A stretch of 64,000 nucleotides of DNA from Haliclona indistincta (taxonomy: Eukaryota > Porifera > Demospongiae > Haplosclerida > Chalinidae). Both the position numbers and the translations under genes were made by a program. Under the pieces are notes generated by a model. It was not told where the DNA came from and searched no databases. It saw only the letters and a program-made list of their open reading frames with translations. The stretch's first letter is position 1, and every line of letters starts with the position of its first letter. The DNA is taken from contig OZ024787.1 of NCBI GenBank assembly GCA_964017065.1, forward strand, positions 14,312,453 to 14,376,452, read 5' to 3'. Shown piece by piece: positions 59,298-64,000 of the stretch.

Positions 59298-59523
59298 TAG
59301 GCAGCATGAAAGAACAGCCTATTCAACAAGGGGAGGAGATCATTAATATGAGCTAGTGACCTCCTAGAGCCTCAAGGGGATACAATTCTGTGAATAAGCA
59401 CACTAGCTAAGGTCGCCGCTTTTATGACTACACAGTCCAAGATGAAATCATCGATCACTAGAGACAGAACAGGCAAAAGAAAAGTTCAGATAACAACAAA
59501 ACCAGAAATAAATCTACTACTAG

Positions 59524-61292
59524 CTAGAGTCGTTTTAGCGCCTTCTTTTTATCCTTCTTCTTCTTGTCAGCTGTACTGGCAGCACTCGATGATGTGTCTC
59601 CTTTCTCAACTGTTCTCTTCCTGGACTCACTGGTGGAGCCTGCATCACTCCCTGGACCGGATGATGGTCTCTTGGCGTGTATCTCTGTCATCATGCGAGC
59701 GTGTCTCGAGTACTCCTCGTACTGCTCAAGCAGCAGCCGACCAGCTTCCTCATTGAGAGCTGACTCAGGATTGGGATAGATCAGCAGACACTTGATAGTC
59801 TGTGGGACAAAGACAGCAATATCACGCATTGATCAAACCTAGACATGTCACAAACAAGCATAAAGGTTCAAACACACCCATTTGTCTTAGAGTATGAGCT
59901 CAGCTGGAGTTGAGTACATGCAACAGCTATTATACTCTGGTACACAAATGGAGACTATTATCACTTCAATGCCTACTCCATGTAGGGGCTGATGCAGCAA
60001 GGAGATGGTAAACTGCATACAACATTGTCTGTACTAAACACAACATTTGCAATAATTGCAGCAACTATCTGTGACCGAGCCGAGGAAGACTATTTCAACA
60101 GACAGTAATGAGCACACAATACTAAAATACATGGATACAGCTATTTGTATCTCTTACTAGTAGTATGTGTTTCACTCCATGGTCAGGTTTCCAGTCTCTC
60201 TTGAGCGTGTTGACACATATAGCTCCATTGTGAGCAACATTTGGATGAAATATCTTAGTCAGAAAGAATCCTATACCAACAGATAAACCACAGTATGACA
60301 ACACTCACTTCATGAGGTCCACATGCCTCGTACCCAGTGCTTAGGCACATAGCCCTGTACCCATACTGCTTGGGTACGTGACTCACTACACTAGCCCTGT
60401 ACCCATACCTTGAGGAGGAGCTGAGGGGAAGTCTTTACCAAGAACCAGCTTCATTTTGAACAACCCTCCTTCATACGGTGTATCAGCTGAAGAATAAGAT
60501 AATAATGGAGATGACAATCACCCACTGTCTACAATACAGGTTAAGGTGGCGGGTGCGCATGAATATCATTAGCGAATGACTTTTTGCTAACCGTATTTCT
60601 TTACTTTCTGTACAGGTCAGAAAAAGAAACCTACGCTACACATTTGTACTATTGTATACTTACTGTATGTAAAATATGCAGCGCTACGAATAAGAATCAA
60701 CACTTGTAGCTCATCACTAAAAATAATAAAAGTGTGTATAATAATCTTCGTACTTTTATGGAGACTACCAAAAGTTAAAAACCACAATGTTATGATTGTT
60801 ATCTAACAATTCTAATTATTAATTAACTAGCACAAATTCGTATAATTTATTTGCCGCACATTCCTGTATTTTCTTACGAGCAAATTTTTATTGTAATTCC
60901 TGTACCCCGTCACCTTAACCCACCACTACCGGTTGTCTTGTTATCACATTGGTTGACACGGTAACCATTGTCATACAGTACATAGTCTACTGGTTACCAT
61001 GTGGTATAATTATTGGTTGACCCGTTAATGCTGTACATGGTCTATCTATCAGTGCCTATTGTCACATACCAGGCCCCTCAATGGTTGCCTGTATATCAGT
61101 GATATCCTCCTCATTGATGGATAGCTTGATACCCTCTGGAGGCTCTGATGATAGCTCTACCATCTCCTTGGATATACGACGAATAACCTGAGGAGGGAGG
61201 TTCTCCACATTAGAACAAGACGTCTAGGGTGAGAGGAGAGAGAGGGAGGGGAGAGAGAGAGAGAGAGGGAGGGAGGGAGGAAGGAAGGGAGG

Positions 61293-61328
<36 letters not shown>

Positions 61329-61605
61329 AGAGGGAGGGAGGGAGAGAGGGAGGGAGAGAGAGGAAGAGAGAGAGAGAGAGAGAGAGAGGGGGGGAGGGAG
61401 GGAGGGAGAGAGGGAAGGAGAGAGAGGGAGAGGGAGAGGGAGAGAGAGAGAGAGAGGGAGAGAGAGAGGGGGGAGGGAGAGAGGAGAATGTGAGCTCCAG
61501 TAAGTGACAGGTGCTACCTGGAGTAGCGCTACCCAAGACAGTCACATACGGCCGGTACTCAAAGTCAACACTACCTAGCTAGCGACGGGAACTCACCGTA
61601 GCCAT
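59524..61605 (-). CDS. UBE2S: Ubiquitin-conjugating enzyme E2 S
   Basis: Five exons: 61605-61597 (only 9 nt, Met-Ala-Thr), 61223-61070, 60486-60409, 60270-60158 and 59799-59524, giving 209 aa. The UBC fold runs from [18 protein letters not shown] to [13 protein letters not shown], with [15 protein letters not shown], the HPN triad (FHPN, 88-91) and the catalytic Cys99 in [33 protein letters not shown] is near-identical to the animal UBE2S sequence. The C-terminus is a Lys-rich tail ending [12 protein letters not shown], equivalent to the tail by which UBE2S docks on the APC/C. It elongates Lys11-linked ubiquitin chains on APC/C substrates in mitosis. The start codon exon is supported by a consensus donor ACG|GTGAGT. 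Intron 1 is GA-rich microsatellite. Confidence 0.93.
60541..60918. repeat. TTAA-flanked MITE, GGTGGCGGGT-type, copy 3
   Basis: TTAAGGTGGCGGGTGCG at 60541 and the complement CCCCGTCACCTTAA ending at 60918. TTAA at both ends fits a TTAA target duplication (piggyBac- or Kolobok-like). It lies in UBE2S intron 2, between the exons at 60486 and 61070. Confidence 0.85.
61225..61490. repeat. (GA)n/(GGGA)n tract in UBE2S intron 1
   Basis: About 260 bp of purine-only repeats on the plus strand, i.e. a polypyrimidine tract on the transcribed sense strand leading into the exon 2 acceptor at 61224. Confidence 0.97.
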
Positions 61606-61758
61606 TCCGACTTTCTCTGTGAATTTGAATTCGGCACGACCGCGCCCACTATTGACCACGCCCTAATACCAAATAAATTTTTTAAATTTTGTTCGAAATT
61701 TTAAGAAAAAGTAGAGAATTTTTTGATGACCAATAAAAACACACCAAGGACTAAATTT

Positions 61759-61764
61759 TTATTC
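61759..61764 (-). terminator. Polyadenylation signal overlapping the TAB1 stop codon
   Basis: The stop TGA is followed at once by ATAAAA, so AATAAA begins with the last base of the stop codon. The UBE2S start codon is only 158 bp downstream on the same strand. Confidence 0.55.
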
Positions 61765-63983
61765 AGAAATCCTCTATTCCAAGGTTATGAGGGAAGTCTG
61801 GAAATTCTACATAAGAGTCGATGCATGTTGAATCATCCACATCAGGTGCAGGTGGGGGCTGGGTGGGTCGCTCTTGCCTCGAGTGATCCTGTGAGCGAGG
61901 ACGGGGTTGAGACTGTCGTGAGTCACCCGGTGATATCTGTAGTCCCGCCATGCCGTCAACAACCTCGTTTCCACTGGCATTAATCGGACCAGACGAGACC
62001 CTCTGCATCGGAAGGGCGGGTTGCCTATCCACTCCTAGACCAGCATTGGACGATGGGTAGTGACTGTTGTCACGCCCATACTGATCCAGCCGAGTATCAG
62101 AGGCACTAGCCATCATGCCAGAACCACCATGACCAACGTTCAGGTATGGCTGTCTACCACTGGGGTAGCCGGCTGGCTGAGGGTACCCACCGGCTGGCTG
62201 GGAGTAGTTCGTAGGATCCTCGGGTGAGAAGTAGCCTCCTCCGCTGTCTTGCTGAACAACTGGATAGCGGTGATAAGGCTGGGCAGGTGGCTGGCTGTAC
62301 TGAGAATGGAGACCACTCATTCGTTGTGTCGATGGCTGACTAAGCTGACAATAGCCAAAGTCATAAATAATGAGTGTAATGTCATCGAGCTTTCCCTGAG
62401 CTACCCTCTCCTTATAGAATGACTTCACTTGATTGACTACAGCCTGGGCGACCATCTCAAGGGATACCTGATGCTTCATCTCCTCCGCAGCTATTCTGGA
62501 CAAACCTCTGTGTATCTCCTGGGGCTTTGTGGTGCCGATATACTTCCCATAAGACTCGTAAAGACCATCTGACATCAACAGCAGGAAGCCCTTGAAATTA
62601 GAGACCCTCCAAGGACCATTGATAAAGGGATCAGCTGTCCCTGGCTCACTAATAGCATGACTAGAAGGGAGGGAGAGGAGGAGGGGGAGAGGGAGAGAAG
62701 GAGGGGGAGAGAGGGAGAGGAGGAGGAAGAGAGAAGGAGGGGGAGGGAGAGAAGGAGGGAAGGGAGAGAAGAAGGGGAGGGAGGGAGGGAGGGAGAGAAG
62801 GAGGGGGAAGGAGGGAGAGAAGAAGGGGGAGGGAGGGAGAGAAGGAAAAGGAGGGGGGAGTAGGGAGGGAGAGAAGGAGGAAAGGAGGGAGAGAGAGAGA
62901 GAGATAGAAATGTGATGAGTACTTTAAGAAAGTATTATAAGTTAGCTAATAAGGTGACCACTGATTGCTATGTAAACACTAAACTACACAATGTTTGTCT
63001 ACCATTGCTAATACTATGGTCAACAACCCAACATAACACTTCTACCACACTATGGAGGAACCACTCATATTGCTACCCAGTGACGTCTACAATCCACTAA
63101 CAACTGAAATGGGACAACTAAACATTGCTATAAAGACTACATAACAACGTCAGCAGTGTAGAAACTAAGTATCATGACAATCACATAACAAGTATCTGTT
63201 GTCAGCTAGTACTGCAGTATAGTGTACACGTCCTGTTACTTGTGTTCCTACACTAGTATTGCTGCTATACTGAGGTGGTTTGCATACTCTTGCTAGCACA
63301 TGTGACTACACTATACTGTACCTCAGGATATCAACATCCTTGTAACCTCCCTTGATGGCGTGGTCTCCAATAGAGCGGGTCACTTGATACGGCCCTAGTC
63401 GTCCAAACCTGACCAAGTGGTCTATTGACATGCCCAGTCGGGACAGACGCTGCTGTTCATTAGGGTTGTACACATTATGGACGTCTGATATCTGCTCAGC
63501 TTGTAGCTCCCCATTCTTGTCGAGATAACAGAGAACAGCTCTTGAGTCACCGACATTAGCAACAAACAACCTAGACAGCAGCAGCACAGAGAAACACAGA
63601 GAAACAATAAGCGATAACAAAGAGAATTTACTTAGACATGTGCATAGGTAGAGTTAATGCTCATTCTGTGTGTAAAGACATTTGAGTTCACATCCACTTT
63701 TTCCAAAGTTACGCTTGATCAATACTTTTTATGACATGAGAATTCTACAACATGCAAACTAGTTCACATCACACTTTGATCAGAAATTGCAAGATGACAC
63801 ACACACACACACACTCACACAAGCACGCACACACACACTCACACACACACCCACTCACTGGTCGTTGTGTATCAGTGATAGTACCACTGTTGTGCCTCCG
63901 CTAATCTGCTGGGCTAGCCGGCCTATCTCAGCCACCTGGTTAGGAAACAGCTGCTGTGCTTGATACGAGGTGGGAGCTCTTTG
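61763..63983 (-). CDS. TAB1: TAK1-binding protein 1, 3' part (5' exons outside window)
   Basis: Visible exons are 63983-63859, 63570-63322 and 62660-61763, in phase; more lies beyond the edge. Motifs in order: QISGGTTVVLSLIHNDQ, LFVANVGDSRAVL, HLVRFGRLGPYQVTRSIGDH followed by AIKGGYKDVDIL, FKGFLLLMSDGLYESYG, LDDITLIIYDFGY. This is the PP2C-fold half of TAB1, the adaptor that activates TAK1 in TGF-beta, IL-1 and stress signalling. A Gln/Pro/Tyr/Ser-rich linker of about 190 residues follows, ending in SYVEFPDFPHNLGIEDF. YVEFPDF matches the short aromatic motif by which vertebrate TAB1 binds TAK1 (YVDFAEF type). Asp of SDG and of DDIT, metal ligands in active PP2C, are kept; the first metal motif is outside the window. 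Confidence 0.92.
62665..62905. repeat. (GGGA)n/(GGAA)n purine tract in TAB1 intron
   Basis: About 240 bp of G/A repeats on the plus strand, again a pyrimidine tract on the sense strand just before the last TAB1 exon acceptor. The 68-codon frame there is low complexity. Confidence 0.97.
63800..63855. repeat. (CA)n microsatellite
   Basis: CA/CACT repeats right after the donor of the first visible TAB1 exon. Confidence 0.95.
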
Positions 63984-64000
63984 CTGCATACATAACAACA

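Overview
The window looks like nuclear DNA of an early-branching animal, most probably a demosponge (inference). It has animal-only gene families (TAB1, TRIM-NHL, a G-protein alpha relative), very short GT-AG introns (often 45-120 bp), genes packed head to head, and a large load of palindromic MITEs, LINE fragments and microsatellites. Two runs of exactly 200 N mark scaffold gaps.

Layout. 1-299 (-): the first two exons of a G-alpha-like gene whose P-loop has been lost. 426-5811: a 5.4-kb inverted-repeat element with arms over 2 kb, a 102-bp satellite core and a gap. 6183-7600 (+): a complete five-exon TREX-like DEDDh exonuclease. 7.8-12.9 kb: repeats, a decayed TRIM relic, two LINE fragments and a small secreted Cys-rich gene (10991-11487, -). 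Block A, about 13.0-26.3 kb: TRIM-NHL (-), FDXR (+) and a secreted prepropeptide gene (-). 26.4-40.7 kb: almost entirely mobile elements (palindromic MITEs, a TIR element with a coiled-coil ORF, a 4-kb LINE). Block B, about 40.7-53.3 kb: a second copy of TRIM-NHL, FDXR and the secreted gene. 53.4-64 kb: a normal gene-dense stretch with a TAB1-like PP2C protein (+), two tandem polytopic membrane proteins of an unrecognised family (-), UBE2S (-) and the 3' part of TAB1 (-).

The A/B duplication is the organising feature. Exon-by-exon comparison shows FDXR-B is intact (13 exons, 490 aa), while FDXR-A carries an 8-bp insertion in exon 1, an 8-bp deletion in exon 11 and a 4.4-kb inverted-repeat insertion in intron 9. 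Both TRIM copies are frameshifted at different places (2-bp deletion in A, 10-bp insertion in B). The secreted genes keep a nearly identical signal and propeptide but have strongly diverged mature regions, and both use a 49-nt GC-AG intron.

Functional links: FDXR feeds electrons to mitochondrial ferredoxin; TREX-like exonuclease, TRIM-NHL and TAB1/TAB1-like belong to families with roles in innate immunity, RNA or stress signalling; UBE2S is the APC/C chain-elongating E2. No operon logic applies; shared control is plausible only for the head-to-head pairs TRIM/FDXR (58-59 bp between ATGs) and secreted gene B/TAB1-like (175 bp).
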